Positions 42,511-52,543 are shown, counted from the stretch's first letter. The stretch is 64,000 bases of DNA from Gillisella vitis (GCA_009744235.1 WPHV01000014.1:1-64000), one strand, 5' to 3'. Notes: a model not told the origin generated them from the letters alone. Program-made: numbers and translations.

Positions 42511-44439
42511 ATGAACCCAAATTTTAGAAATCTCGCGCTGTGGGCGATCATAGCTTTGCTATTGGTCGCGCTGTTCAGCATGTTCCAGACGTCTCCGTCG
42601 CAAACAAGTTCCCGCGAGATTCCCTATTCGCAATTCTTGCGTGAAGTTGATTCGGGCCGCGTTCGCGACGTTACCGTCACCGGCAACCGTATCATTGGCA
42701 GCTATGGCGAAAACGGCGCCGCCTTCCAGACCTATGCCCCGGTCGTGGATGACAATCTGCTTGAAAAACTGCAGACCAAGAATGTGATGATCGTTGCTCG
42801 TCCCGAATCCGACGGGTCTTCCGGCTTCCTCAGCTATCTCGGCACGCTGCTGCCCATGCTGCTCATTCTTGGCGTCTGGCTGTTTTTCATGCGTCAGATG
42901 CAGGGCGGTTCGCGCGGTGCGATGGGCTTTGGCAAGTCCAAGGCCAAGCTTTTGACCGAAGCGCATGGCCGCGTTACCTTTGAAGACGTGGCAGGCGTGG
43001 ACGAAGCCAAGCAGGATCTCGAGGAAATCGTTGAATTTCTGCGCGATCCGCAGAAATTCCAGCGTCTGGGCGGCAAAATTCCGCGCGGCGTGTTGCTGGT
43101 CGGTCCTCCCGGCACCGGTAAAACCCTGTTGGCCCGTTCGGTCGCAGGCGAGGCCAATGTGCCGTTCTTCACCATTTCCGGTTCGGACTTCGTTGAAATG
43201 TTTGTCGGCGTCGGCGCAAGCCGCGTGCGTGACATGTTCGAACAAGCGAAGAAGAATGCACCCTGCATCATCTTCATCGATGAAATCGACGCTGTCGGTC
43301 GCCATCGTGGTGCGGGTCTTGGCGGTGGTAATGACGAGCGCGAACAGACGCTGAACCAGCTTCTGGTCGAAATGGACGGCTTTGAGGCCAATGAGGGCAT
43401 TATCCTGATTGCCGCCACCAACCGTCCGGACGTTCTCGATCCAGCCCTGCTGCGTCCAGGCCGTTTTGACCGCCAGGTCGTCGTGCCGAACCCCGATATC
43501 ATTGGCCGCGAGCGCATTCTCAAGGTGCATGCCCGCAACGTGCCGCTGGCTCCGAATGTCGATCTCAAGGTTCTGGCCCGTGGCACGCCCGGTTTCTCCG
43601 GTGCGGATCTGATGAACCTTGTTAACGAAGCCGCTCTGATGGCAGCACGTCGCAACAAGCGCGTCGTCACCATGGCTGAATTCGAAGATGCCAAGGACAA
43701 GATCATGATGGGTGCGGAACGCCGCTCCTCCGCCATGACCGAAGCCGAAAAGAAGCTGACCGCCTATCATGAGGCTGGCCATGCGATTACAGCGCTGAAC
43801 GTGCCGGTCGCCGACCCACTGCACAAGGCAACCATCATTCCGCGTGGCCGCGCCCTTGGCATGGTCATGCAATTGCCGGAAGGCGACCGCTACTCCATGA
43901 GCTACAAGTGGATGGTGTCACGTCTGGTGATCATGATGGGTGGCCGTGTTGCCGAAGAAATCACCTTCGGCAAGGAAAACATCACCTCTGGCGCGTCTTC
44001 AGACATCGAGCAGGCCACCAAGCTTGCCCGCGCGATGGTAACCCAATGGGGCTTTTCCGATATTCTCGGTCAGGTTGCCTATGGTGAAAACCAGCAAGAA
44101 GTGTTCCTCGGTCATTCCGTCTCGCAGAGCAAGAATGTCTCGGAATCAACCGCGCAGAAGATCGACACCGAAGTGCGCCGCCTGATTGACGAAGCCTATA
44201 CCGAGGCTCGTCGGATCATCACCGAGAAGCATGATGCCTTCGTTATTCTGGCCGAAGGTCTGCTGGAATATGAAACTCTGTCGGGTGAAGAAATCAAGGC
44301 GCTGATCCGGGGCGAAAAGCCAACCCGCGACAGTGGCGAAGATGGACCAACCCGCAGCTCTGCGGTTCCCTCTACCGGTAAAAAGGACGCACCCAAGGGT
44401 GGCGAACCGGAAGCCGGACTGGAACCCCAGGCGCATTGA
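42511..44439 (+). CDS. ftsH: FtsH, membrane-bound AAA+ zinc protease
   Basis: A 642-residue FtsH. Membrane helices at about 8-27 and 105-123, AAA Walker A GPPGTGKTLL (about 196), Walker B IIFIDEIDAV, second region of homology ATNRPDVLDPALLRPGRFDR, and zinc site HEAGH (about 419-423). It degrades membrane and regulatory proteins. Start ATG 42511 with GGGGAG upstream; the frame continues earlier but overlaps the tilS region. A terminator follows. Confidence 0.97.
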   Translation: MNPNFRNLALWAIIALLLVALFSMFQTSPSQTSSREIPYSQFLREVDSGRVRDVTVTGNRIIGSYGENGAAFQTYAPVVDDNLLEKLQTKNVMIVARPESDGSSGFLSYLGTLLPMLLILGVWLFFMRQMQGGSRGAMGFGKSKAKLLTEAHGRVTFEDVAGVDEAKQDLEEIVEFLRDPQKFQRLGGKIPRGVLLVGPPGTGKTLLARSVAGEANVPFFTISGSDFVEMFVGVGASRVRDMFEQAKKNAPCIIFIDEIDAVGRHRGAGLGGGNDEREQTLNQLLVEMDGFEANEGIILIAATNRPDVLDPALLRPGRFDRQVVVPNPDIIGRERILKVHARNVPLAPNVDLKVLARGTPGFSGADLMNLVNEAALMAARRNKRVVTMAEFEDAKDKIMMGAERRSSAMTEAEKKLTAYHEAGHAITALNVPVADPLHKATIIPRGRALGMVMQLPEGDRYSMSYKWMVSRLVIMMGGRVAEEITFGKENITSGASSDIEQATKLARAMVTQWGFSDILGQVAYGENQQEVFLGHSVSQSKNVSESTAQKIDTEVRRLIDEAYTEARRIITEKHDAFVILAEGLLEYETLSGEEIKALIRGEKPTRDSGEDGPTRSSAVPSTGKKDAPKGGEPEAGLEPQAH

Positions 44440-44483
44440 TCCGCCAAGTCTCGTAAAAAGACCTTGATATTGGTCACAGAACG

Positions 44484-44514
44484 AAAAACCGCCCTTTGAA
44501 TGGGCGGTTTTTTT
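44484..44514 (+). terminator. intrinsic terminator after ftsH
   Basis: AACCGCCC and GGGCGGTT pair around TTTGAAT, followed by seven T. Confidence 0.9.
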
Positions 44515-44708
44515 ATGTGGTAACGGGTTATAATCAATGTTGACGGTAATTTAAGTGAATGCGCCGTTAAAACATGCGATGAGCGATGAAAGAACGGCGG
44601 ACGGCCTGCGCACATAGGCATTGCCGGTAAATGCGATAGGTAAAAACAAAGAAAAGAGCATTTCGCGAGCTAAAGACGGCGAAAAAGCTTTGGACCTCAG
44701 GAGACATC

Positions 44709-46061
44709 ATGACACGACGTTATTTCGGAACCGATGGTATTCGCGGACAGTCGAATGTCTTTCCCATGACGCCGGATCTCGCCATGAAGGTCGGCATTGC
44801 CGTCGGTACTATCCTCCGGCGCGGCCAGCATCGTCACCGCGTGGTGATTGGCAAGGATACCCGCCTCTCCGGTTATATGCTGGAAACGGCGCTGGTGGCT
44901 GGCTTTACCGCCGCGGGCCTGGATGTGTTTTTGCTTGGCCCGATCCCGACGCCGGCTGTGGCCATGCTGACCCGCTCGCTGCGCGCCGATATCGGTGTCA
45001 TGGTCTCCGCCTCGCATAATCCCTTTGCCGATAACGGCATCAAATTGTTCGGCCCCGATGGTTACAAGCTGTCCGATGAGCTGGAAGCTGAAATCGAAGC
45101 CCTGCTGAACCAGGAAGCACCCCTCCCCTTGGCCAGAGCAGAGGATATCGGTCGGGCCAAGCGCGTCGATGGCGACATCTATCGCTATATCGAATTCGTC
45201 AAACGCACATTGCCGCGCGATGTCACGTTGAGCGGGCTTCGGATTGCCATCGATTGCGCCAATGGCGCCGCCTATAAGGTCGCGCCCACGGCCCTTTGGG
45301 AATTGGGTGCTGAAGTGGTGACCATCGGCAACGAACCGAATGGCCTCAATATCAATCTGGAATGCGGCTCCACCCATACGGCTGCGTTGCAAAAGAAAGT
45401 CCATGAGGTGCGCGCCGATATCGGCATCGCGCTCGATGGCGATGCAGACCGGGTGATCATCATCGATGAAACCGGGGCAATCGTCGATGGCGATCAGTTG
45501 ATGGCGGTGATTGCCGAAAGCTGGGCCAATGACCAGACCCTGAAAGGCGGCGGCATTGTCGCCACAGTGATGTCCAATCTCGGTCTGGAGCGCTTTCTGG
45601 GTGGCAAGGGCCTGACGCTGGCCCGCACCAAGGTCGGCGACCGCCATGTGGTCGAGCATATGCGCCAAAACCATTATAATATTGGTGGCGAACAGTCGGG
45701 CCATATCGTGCTGTCGGATTTCGGCACGACCGGCGACGGTCTGGTTGCCGCCCTGCAAATCCTCGCAGCGGTGAAGCGCACCGGCAAGACGGTCAGCCAG
45801 ATCTGCCACCGTTTCGATCCCGTGCCGCAATTGCTGCGCAATGTCCGCATTTCCGGCGGCAAGCCGTTGGAAGACAGTTTCGTGCGTCAGGCCATTGCCG
45901 ATGCAGAAAACGAACTGGCCCGCAACGGCCGTCTTGTCATCCGCCCGTCCGGCACCGAACCGCTGATCCGTGTCATGGCCGAAGGCGACGACCGCAGCCA
46001 GATCGAGCGCATCGTCAACGACCTGATCGGCGTGATCGCCAATAGCCGCGAAGCGGCGTAA
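44709..46061 (+). CDS. glmM: GlmM, phosphoglucosamine mutase
   Basis: A 450-residue alpha-phosphohexomutase. Catalytic phosphoserine in MVSASHNPFADNGIK (about 100-114), metal loop IALDGDADR (about 240-248), sugar-binding GEQSGH (about 325) and phosphate site RPSGTEPLIRVMAEG (about 412-426). Makes glucosamine-1-phosphate for peptidoglycan and lipopolysaccharide. ATG 44709 follows CAGGAG. A terminator lies 20 bp past its stop. Confidence 0.97.
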   Translation: MTRRYFGTDGIRGQSNVFPMTPDLAMKVGIAVGTILRRGQHRHRVVIGKDTRLSGYMLETALVAGFTAAGLDVFLLGPIPTPAVAMLTRSLRADIGVMVSASHNPFADNGIKLFGPDGYKLSDELEAEIEALLNQEAPLPLARAEDIGRAKRVDGDIYRYIEFVKRTLPRDVTLSGLRIAIDCANGAAYKVAPTALWELGAEVVTIGNEPNGLNINLECGSTHTAALQKKVHEVRADIGIALDGDADRVIIIDETGAIVDGDQLMAVIAESWANDQTLKGGGIVATVMSNLGLERFLGGKGLTLARTKVGDRHVVEHMRQNHYNIGGEQSGHIVLSDFGTTGDGLVAALQILAAVKRTGKTVSQICHRFDPVPQLLRNVRISGGKPLEDSFVRQAIADAENELARNGRLVIRPSGTEPLIRVMAEGDDRSQIERIVNDLIGVIANSREAA

Positions 46062-46080
46062 AACCTCATCATTGCAACGG

Positions 46081-46113
46081 AAAAAGCCCGGCTAATCCAT
46101 AGCCGGGCTTTTT
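46081..46113. terminator. bidirectional intrinsic terminator between glmM and yebC
   Basis: AAAAAGCCCGGCT and AGCCGGGCTTTTT pair around AATCCAT, T-runs on both strands. Confidence 0.92.
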
Positions 46114-46159
46114 GCATTGCGTTCATTGCTCCGCTTTCAGCGGCGCAGCACGAATAGCA

Positions 46160-46906
46160 TCAGGCCGAAAGCCTTGCCATCACCTCTTCCGAGACCTCGA
46201 AATTCGAATAGACGTTCTGCACATCGTCATCGTCTTCCAGCGTCTCGATCAACTTCATCAGCGACTGCGCCTTGTCCTCATCGACAGGCACGGTGTTTTG
46301 CGGCTTCCAGACGGCCTTAACGGATTCGGCCTCGCCAAGCGTCGCTTCCAGCGCCTTGGAGACGTCGTTCATATCCTCGAAGCCGCAGATGATCGTGTGA
46401 CCGTCTTCGTCGCTGAGGACATCTTCCGCACCGGCTTCGATGGCAGCTTCCATCACCGCATCGGCATCGCCGACACTGGCCTTGTAGACGATTTCGCCAA
46501 CCTTATCGAAGGAGAAGGAAACCGATCCGGTTTCCCCCAGTGCCCCACCAGCCTTGGAAAAGGTCGAGCGAACATTGGAGGCTGTGCGGTTGCGGTTATC
46601 GGTCAGAGCTTCGACGATGACGGCGACGCCGCCCGGGCCGTAGCCCTCGTAGCGCACTTCCTCATAGTTTTCACCATCAACGCCCGATGCCTTTTTGACG
46701 GCGCGCTCGATATTGTCTTTCGGCATCGATTGCGCCTTGGCATTCTGGATGGCCAGACGCAGGCGGGCATTCATGGTCGGATCAGGCAAGCCGGCCTTGG
46801 CCGCCACCGTGATTTCACGGGCGAGCTTGGAGAACATTTTCGATCGCACGGAATCCTGCTTGCCCTTGCGATGCATGATGTTTTTAAACTGTGAATGGCC
46901 GGCCAT
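46160..46906 (-). CDS. yebC: YebC/PmpR family protein
   Basis: A 248-residue YebC. N-terminus AGHSQFKNIMHRKGKQD is diagnostic, followed by DNPTMNARLRLAIQNAKA-like and GYGPGGVAVIVEALTDNRNR. Family members act as DNA-binding regulators or as translation factors easing ribosome stalling at proline runs. Start at the internal ATG 46906; the longer reading adds ten codons. Convergent with glmM. Confidence 0.96.
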   Translation of the reverse strand: MAGHSQFKNIMHRKGKQDSVRSKMFSKLAREITVAAKAGLPDPTMNARLRLAIQNAKAQSMPKDNIERAVKKASGVDGENYEEVRYEGYGPGGVAVIVEALTDNRNRTASNVRSTFSKAGGALGETGSVSFSFDKVGEIVYKASVGDADAVMEAAIEAGAEDVLSDEDGHTIICGFEDMNDVSKALEATLGEAESVKAVWKPQNTVPVDEDKAQSLMKLIETLEDDDDVQNVYSNFEVSEEVMARLSA

Positions 46907-47170
46907 GGCACCCCTGCGACATCTGTTTTGTGGCATCCTGCGGCATCAGTCGTGATCCGTCAGGCGCGCTTTAACGCTCTCTCTTTGCTGCATGATTTCG
47001 AACCGGATTGAGCTCGCTTGCTCATGCAGCCGCGAATTGGCGCCCTTATAAGGCCCTGTGGCTTGCCATTCAAGGGGGGCGTAGGTGCGAAGAGCCCTTC
47101 TGCCCTGGAACAATAAGGCTTTCCTTCCGTTGCCCTGCTGAAGAACACCAGCGAGAAGAGAGGAAAGCCA

Positions 47171-47674
47171 ATGGTCAATCTCACGCAAGCCCGCGAAGAG
47201 CCCGCCCGCCAGCTTTGGGAGGAAATCGAAGCCATTCACGCCGGCATGCTCGGCCTGGAAGGCTCCACCATGCATATGCAGCCGATGGCACCTTACGGAG
47301 ATCCGAAAACCAATACAGTGTGGTTTTTCACCCGGACGGATTCAGATTTTGTCCAGAATATCCGCCCTGGCAGCCGGGCGCATTTCTGCGTGGTCGGCAA
47401 AAACCACGATTACCATGCCAGCCTGTCCGGCGTTATCGATGTGCGCCGCGATCCGAGCAAGATCGATGAATATTGGAGTTCGGTGGTCGAGGCCTGGTAT
47501 CACAACGGCAAGAAAGACCCCGACCTCACCATGCTTGCCCTGCATATCGACGATGCCGAAGTCTGGGCCTCGACCGGCAATCCACTGAAATTCGGCTGGG
47601 AAATCGCCAAGGCCAATATTGACGGCGAAAAACTACCGGATGTGGGGCAGCACCACCATCTGACCTTTGCCTAA
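47171..47674 (+). CDS. pyridoxamine 5'-phosphate oxidase-like FMN-binding protein
   Basis: A 167-residue split-barrel protein of the general stress protein 26 type. LWEEIEAIHAGMLGLEGSTM then VWFFTRTDSDFVQNIRP and FCVVGKNHDYHASLSG mark the FMN-binding barrel. Probably FMN- or haem-binding oxidoreductase of unclear substrate. Ribosome site GAGAGGAAAG upstream. Confidence 0.87.
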   Translation: MVNLTQAREEPARQLWEEIEAIHAGMLGLEGSTMHMQPMAPYGDPKTNTVWFFTRTDSDFVQNIRPGSRAHFCVVGKNHDYHASLSGVIDVRRDPSKIDEYWSSVVEAWYHNGKKDPDLTMLALHIDDAEVWASTGNPLKFGWEIAKANIDGEKLPDVGQHHHLTFA

Positions 47675-47691
47675 CGGACTTTATGTACCGT

Positions 47692-48564
47692 CTAGAAGCC
47701 GCTGAGCACCAGGATCAGCGGTTTTTTTGGCAGGCTGCGCATGGAAACGGTCACGGCATTGGTTTCCACAATCCTGACATCAAAACCTGGACCGAATAGC
47801 CCAACAAAATCATTGACGATAGGCCCGCGCCGGTGCATGGGCAAGATCAGTGCCGAGCGCAGCCGTTTTACCATTCGGCTCATACTGTCGCTGCCGAGCG
47901 TCAAACCGCCATCGACAGGTACCATCACCACATCCAGCCGGCCAATGGCGGCAAATTGTTTGTCCGTCAATTCATGATGCAGATGGCCGAGATGGCCAAT
48001 ACACAGCCCGGCGACCTCGAAAATGAAGATCGAATTGCCATTCGGCTCGAAATCACCGCCCCAATTGCGGATATCGGTGGGAACGTTGCGGATATAGGCA
48101 TCGCCCACGATAAGATTGTGGTGAACCGGCTCCCCCGGCTGCGCATCGTTCCAGCCATGCAGAACCTGGGCGATGCCGGGGTCGGGCGACAGCGTATAAT
48201 GGCTGGAATGGGCCTTGTTCATCGTCACCACATCCGGTGTCCGCGCGGAGCGCAGATAACCGCTGTAGTCGGTGTCGATCGTCAGGCCCTGCGGCGTTTC
48301 GATTTCGAAGGTGGAATGACCTAGAAAGGTGATGGTGACGTTTTCCGCCAGGGCCGCGAGGTGAAGAGGCCCCTTGTCTGGACGAGCGCTGGCATATTCA
48401 GCGTGAGAAAATCGAGCCCCGGGAAGCTGCTTGGCAACCAATTGGCATTGGCTGACGGGAGGGCGGCTAACGGGAGGCCGTGCGGCAGCGCTATTGTCTT
48501 GCGCCAGGGCAAAGCCCGGAAGAACAGCAAGAATACCGAAAATCACCAGCATTCGCGTCATCAT
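47692..48564 (-). CDS. secreted MBL-fold metal-dependent hydrolase
   Basis: A 290-residue exported protein with a cleavable signal (MLVIFGILAVLPGFALAQ) and an RPPVSRPPVS repeat after it. The core has metallo-beta-lactamase-fold marks of the UlaG/YtnP-like branch: FLGHSTFEIETPQGLTIDTD, NKAHSSHYT, GHLGHLHHELT and ILPMH. The first HxH pair is unusual (AHSSHYT), so activity is uncertain. Its 3' end overlaps the terminator of the opposite gene. Confidence 0.75.
   Translation of the reverse strand: MMTRMLVIFGILAVLPGFALAQDNSAAARPPVSRPPVSQCQLVAKQLPGARFSHAEYASARPDKGPLHLAALAENVTITFLGHSTFEIETPQGLTIDTDYSGYLRSARTPDVVTMNKAHSSHYTLSPDPGIAQVLHGWNDAQPGEPVHHNLIVGDAYIRNVPTDIRNWGGDFEPNGNSIFIFEVAGLCIGHLGHLHHELTDKQFAAIGRLDVVMVPVDGGLTLGSDSMSRMVKRLRSALILPMHRRGPIVNDFVGLFGPGFDVRIVETNAVTVSMRSLPKKPLILVLSGF
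47699..47728 (+). terminator. intrinsic terminator for the PPOX-like gene
   Basis: CCGCTGA and TCAGCGG pair, then seven T; it is inside the 3' coding end of the MBL-fold gene on the other strand. Confidence 0.85.
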
Positions 48565-48701
48565 GCCCGCCTCAGCTCCTGCCAGCGTTGCATATGCACA
48601 CCAAAGTAGCCGAAGAATGCGCCGTATAAAAGCGCCGCATGGAATTTATGCTGAAATGTGACCGGCCCCATGCGATCCGGCATCGGGGTCGGTCTTGGCC
48701 G

Positions 48702-50513
48702 CTACTTTTGCACAGCCGCTCGCAGCTTATGGCGAAGGCCCGCCAGCCAATGGGCGGTGCCGGTCAGGCTGAGGAAGGCGGGCGCGTTATCGGTTGGCGC
48801 GACAGCTTCCATGGAGACGCCGACCGAGGAAATATGGCCGGTTTCGCCGATGTCTCGGACGATCAGGATGATATGACCGAGACGGACCCGGTCGGCATAT
48901 TCGGCCTTGCCGCCGAGGCGCGCTTCCATCAGTTCGCCAACGGTTTTTTGCCGGTCGGCCTCGTTCAAAAGCCCGGGTCCATAGGCCGCATCCAGTTCGG
49001 CGGCGGGACGCGAGGGTGAAATGGTGAAAGTACCGAAGAATTCGCTATCGTCATCATCGACAGGTGCCTTGCTGGCAAACAACCGGTCAAGCAGCCGCGG
49101 ATAGCCAGGCGCAATGAACAGATAGACCTGATCGTTTTCCCGAAGTCGTCCTGCATATTGGTAGCGCATGGATTTACCGTCGCGGATGACAAGCGATGGC
49201 ATGGCCCAGCGCGGAATGCGCGCGCCACTGAGCACCGGGCTGCCCGCCACGACGCGGTAGGACAGCAGCTCGTGATGGGCGGCACCCGGCAGGTCCAGCT
49301 CCACCTTGTCGATGGCGCCGATGCGCGGCGGAATGATCAGGCCGAGCCGTTTGGCCATCGGCTTGATGGTCCAGCCCTGAAGCAGCAGCGAAATCATCAC
49401 CACGATGAAGGCGGTGTTGAAATAGACTTCGCCACCCTTGAGATCACCGAGGATCGGCAGAATGCCGAGCAGGATGGAGACCGCGCCGCGCAAGCCGACC
49501 CAGGAAATGAACCGCTTTTCCTGATGGGTATAATCGAAGGGAATAAGACACAGCCAGACCGCTGCGGGCCGGGCGATAAACACCAGAAACAGGCCCAGAA
49601 CCACCGCCGGAAACAGGATCTTGATGAAATGCGAGGGTGTGGCCAGAAGGCCGAGCACCAGGAACATGATGATCTGCGCCAGCCAGGTCATGCCCTCCTG
49701 AAAACGGGCAATGGAAGCGCTGCCGGGGATCTTGCGGTTACCGGCATAGATGCCCGCGACATAGACGGCCAGAAAGCCGCTGCCGCCGATGGCGCCGGTA
49801 TAGGAAAAGATCACCATCGACATGGCCAGCACGATGATCGGCAACAGGCCGCGATCAATCGGGATCTTCTTGACGATCATCGCCATCATCGCCCCGCCGA
49901 TCAGCCCCAGCGCCAGGCCCATGCCCATCTGCTCGACGAACATCCGCAGCAGGCTCCAGTCGAGACCGGTGTGATCCTTGCCGGTGGACACCATCTGCAC
50001 CAGCGCCAGGGTGAGAAAGATAGCCATCGGATCGTTGGTGCCGGATTCCACTTCCAGCGAGGAGCGCACCTTGTCGCGGATATTGATGCCACCAATGCGC
50101 AACAGGAAGAACACCGCCGCCGCATCGGTGGAGGCGACGATAGAGCCAAGCAGCATGCCTTCCAGCAGCGACAATTTCAACAGCCAGCAGGCCAGCAGAC
50201 CGAACAACCCCGCCGTCAACAAAACCCCGACCGTCGCCAACATGATCGACGGCCCTGCCGCCTGTTTGAAGGATTGCAGCGAGGTCGTATAGCCGGAATC
50301 AAACAGGATAACCGCCAGCGCCAGCGAGCCGATGGTATAGGCAACGGAATGATTGTCGAAATGAATGCCGAGACCATCGACCCCGGCCATCAACCCAATC
50401 ACCAGAAACAACAGCAACAGCGGCGCGCCAAAGCGAAAGGCGATCAGGCTGGAAAAAGCCGCAAACAGGATCAGCGCCGTCAGAACCAGCGTGACGATGT
50501 AGAAATGTTCCAA
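48702..50513 (-). CDS. potassium/proton antiporter (NhaP2/CvrA-like)
   Basis: A 603-residue cation:proton antiporter. About 12 membrane helices (residues 5-395), with the acidic pair region VASTDAAAVFFLL and the signature SWVGLRGAVSILLGI. A TrkA_C-type domain (about 410-495) and a CorC_HlyC-like C-terminal domain (about 510-600) follow. K+ efflux and pH homeostasis are likely. Start TTG at 50513 is chosen; upstream codons in frame come only from a tandem repeat (RRGRKA units). Confidence 0.9.
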   Translation of the reverse strand: MEHFYIVTLVLTALILFAAFSSLIAFRFGAPLLLLFLVIGLMAGVDGLGIHFDNHSVAYTIGSLALAVILFDSGYTTSLQSFKQAAGPSIMLATVGVLLTAGLFGLLACWLLKLSLLEGMLLGSIVASTDAAAVFFLLRIGGINIRDKVRSSLEVESGTNDPMAIFLTLALVQMVSTGKDHTGLDWSLLRMFVEQMGMGLALGLIGGAMMAMIVKKIPIDRGLLPIIVLAMSMVIFSYTGAIGGSGFLAVYVAGIYAGNRKIPGSASIARFQEGMTWLAQIIMFLVLGLLATPSHFIKILFPAVVLGLFLVFIARPAAVWLCLIPFDYTHQEKRFISWVGLRGAVSILLGILPILGDLKGGEVYFNTAFIVVMISLLLQGWTIKPMAKRLGLIIPPRIGAIDKVELDLPGAAHHELLSYRVVAGSPVLSGARIPRWAMPSLVIRDGKSMRYQYAGRLRENDQVYLFIAPGYPRLLDRLFASKAPVDDDDSEFFGTFTISPSRPAAELDAAYGPGLLNEADRQKTVGELMEARLGGKAEYADRVRLGHIILIVRDIGETGHISSVGVSMEAVAPTDNAPAFLSLTGTAHWLAGLRHKLRAAVQK

Positions 50514-50584
50514 CCTTTCGCCCCTTTCTGGCCTTCGCCCCCGTCTGGCCTTTCGCCCCCGTCTGGCCTTTCGCCCCCGTCTGG
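50514..50584. repeat. 18-bp tandem repeat upstream of the antiporter
   Basis: Units CCTTTCGCCCCCGTCTGG at 50549 and 50567, one 17-bp unit before them (50532) and a diverged first unit (50515). It covers the antiporter leader and would affect its ribosome site (GCGAAAGG). Confidence 0.85.
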
Positions 50585-51294
50585 CACGATACTCAGCCCG
50601 AAGACACGCTCCACCAGCAACGGCCTGCGCACCACGACGCCGGACCACAGACCTCTGATGCCAAAAGCCAGACAGTCGAGACAGACGGAGCGGGAGGCAA
50701 TGGCGGCAGAATCGCCTTGAATTTCCTCGGTAATACTATTGATCAGACTGGGGCGAAATTACAAAACGAATTATGGCGATACCGGGGAAAATGGCGGGCG
50801 GGGCTACGGTAAACGACACAAGCGTTTTTGTTTGCCGCATACCCCCCTCTGTCCTGCCGGACATCTCCCCCTCAAGGAGGGAGATCGGACAGATGTAACT
50901 GCCCGTTTCAACGGATAACGTTGCGATTTCCGATATCTTCAAAGCGTAAATGCGACATGACAAGCCAACCGCTTACCAATCTCCCCCCTTGAGGGGGAGA
51001 TGCCTGGCAAGGCAGAGGGGGGTAAGCCACGCATAAAAATTTTTGCGGTTTGTATTGTGCGGGCGGGATGGCAGTGGACGAGATTTTAGCGCGGAGTGCT
51101 TGAGCAGGATTTGCCCTGCTGGGGCGAGGATTGGTGGGCAAGTGCGACCAGTATGGTCAGAGGAGCGGTCGCTTAGCACTTCCCATTCGGTCATGGCCGT
51201 CATAACGACCGCTGCTCGAAGCGGACATGAGTGAATCAGAGCATCTTGGACCTTTTCGCCAAAGGTGGTCTTCCGCGCACGTCGTGAACAAAAT
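50585..51294. other. gap with a MITE-like inverted repeat element
   Basis: No gene in this stretch; an 183-bp element with terminal inverted repeats lies at 50841-51023. The open frames in it are repeat-derived or lack ribosome sites. Confidence 0.55.
50841..51023. repeat. MITE-like element with terminal inverted repeats, copy 1
   Basis: Arms of about 47 bp, one starting ACCCCCCTCTGTCCTGCCGG and the other ending in its reverse complement variant GCAAGGCAGAGGGGGGT, flank about 88 bp. A second copy with closely similar arms lies at 54842-55021. The outer flank GGTAAGCCACG-ATAAAA is also shared on one side. Confidence 0.75.
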
Positions 51295-51675
51295 TCAAAC
51301 GGTGATTTCCACAGAACCCCCATCCGGCATCACAATGACAGCTTCGTAAAATCCGTCACCTGTCCATCTGGGTCCTGATTTCAGGCAGCCATCCCGTTTG
51401 CACCTTTCTGCCAAGGTGAGGACCGCATTCTCGCTTCCCAAAGAAATCGCGATATGATCCCAACCAATACTTTCATCCGAGGCATCCGAGACCCATGGTC
51501 CAGTCATAAGCTCTATCTGGTCATTTCCATCGGGCAGGCGCACGAAACGTGAAACGAAGCCAACTCGATTTTTACTATGGTAAGATTCTCCAAAGGTTGC
51601 ACCAAAATATCTCTCGAAAAACTTGGCAGTTGCATCGAGGTTGCGGGTCCAAAGTGCAGCATGAGCAATTCGCAT
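51295..51675 (-). CDS. VOC-family (glyoxalase/bleomycin-resistance fold) protein
   Basis: A 126-residue VOC protein: HAALWTRNLDATAKFFERYF opens the first beta-alpha-beta-beta-beta unit and WDHIAISLGSENAV the second. Metal ligands may be His5, Glu (about 55) and His (about 74), Glu (about 123). Activity could be isomerase, dioxygenase or binding only. Ribosome site weak; monocistronic. Confidence 0.82.
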   Translation of the reverse strand: MRIAHAALWTRNLDATAKFFERYFGATFGESYHSKNRVGFVSRFVRLPDGNDQIELMTGPWVSDASDESIGWDHIAISLGSENAVLTLAERCKRDGCLKSGPRWTGDGFYEAVIVMPDGGSVEITV

Positions 51676-51744
51676 GGGGCTTTCAAAATCTTCTCTACGG
51701 AGGGTGAATGTTACGACCGGAGCGAGTCGGGCGGCCTGAGCGTT

Positions 51745-52518
51745 TTAAGCCGCCGCAGGCGCAGAATCAGAGGCGACATGCACCTGAACATCAGCCCGCG
51801 CAAAATCTCCGGCATCGAAATTGTCATGCTCCACGATCAGATGATCAATCATCGACGCGTCTGCAACCTTGAACGGCGCGACCGTAGCAATCTTTTCCGC
51901 CGTAACGGCGACAAGCAGTATGCTGCTCTGGGTGACCATAGTTCGTTTGAGTTCGGCCTCGCCGGCGTCGAGCGCCGTGATACCCACAGTGCTGTCCACG
52001 CCACATGCGCCAATGACGAAGATGTCGGCAAAGATCTGCGCGGCTTCTCGCATCGCCTGCGGCCCGAGGCATGCGCCCTTGCCCTGATCATACATTCCGC
52101 CCAGGACAATGATGGTGTAGTTCGGCCTGTCAGATAACGCAGTGGCGATCACGGGTGCATTTGTGACAATCGTCAGCGTCTGGTTTGGATTAAGCGCATT
52201 AGCTATAGCAAGGTTAGTTGATCCGGCGTCGATAAAAATCGTCTGACCATCTTCGATCAACCCCGCCGCAGTCCGCGCCAGATTTGATTTTCGGTCCTGA
52301 TGCAGAGCTGTCCGAGTGGCCAGGGTGCCTAGATCGGGTGTGGGCAATAAGGCACCGCCATACACACGACGGCAAAATCCCAGCTTGGCCAGCTCTCGCA
52401 AATCTCTGCGAACCGTGTCCTCCGAGACTTCAAACTGTATGGCAAGTTCGCTGGCCAAAACCTTTCCGCTAGTCGTCAACTGCTCTCGGATGCGGTCGAG
52501 TCTTTCTTCTGTCAGCAC
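51745..52518 (-). CDS. DeoR-family transcriptional regulator
   Basis: A 257-residue DeoR regulator. Winged HTH at residues 5-58 (LASELAIQFEVSEDTVRRDL) and the sugar-phosphate isomerase-like sensor domain (about 75-235), with the typical IFIDAGSTN and LGGMYD. GTG at 52518 restores the usual family size. Divergent from an MFS transporter gene with TTGCAC repeats between them, so it likely controls that gene and itself. Confidence 0.92.
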   Translation of the reverse strand: MLTEERLDRIREQLTTSGKVLASELAIQFEVSEDTVRRDLRELAKLGFCRRVYGGALLPTPDLGTLATRTALHQDRKSNLARTAAGLIEDGQTIFIDAGSTNLAIANALNPNQTLTIVTNAPVIATALSDRPNYTIIVLGGMYDQGKGACLGPQAMREAAQIFADIFVIGACGVDSTVGITALDAGEAELKRTMVTQSSILLVAVTAEKIATVAPFKVADASMIDHLIVEHDNFDAGDFARADVQVHVASDSAPAAA

Positions 52519-52543
52519 TGGTCTATTCTCTTCATTAACATTG

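Noticed and set aside
49158..50720. 520-codon open frame opposite the antiporter gene
   Set aside because: Gln/His/Asp/Arg-rich translation is typical of the antisense of a G+C-rich membrane gene; no ribosome site or domain.
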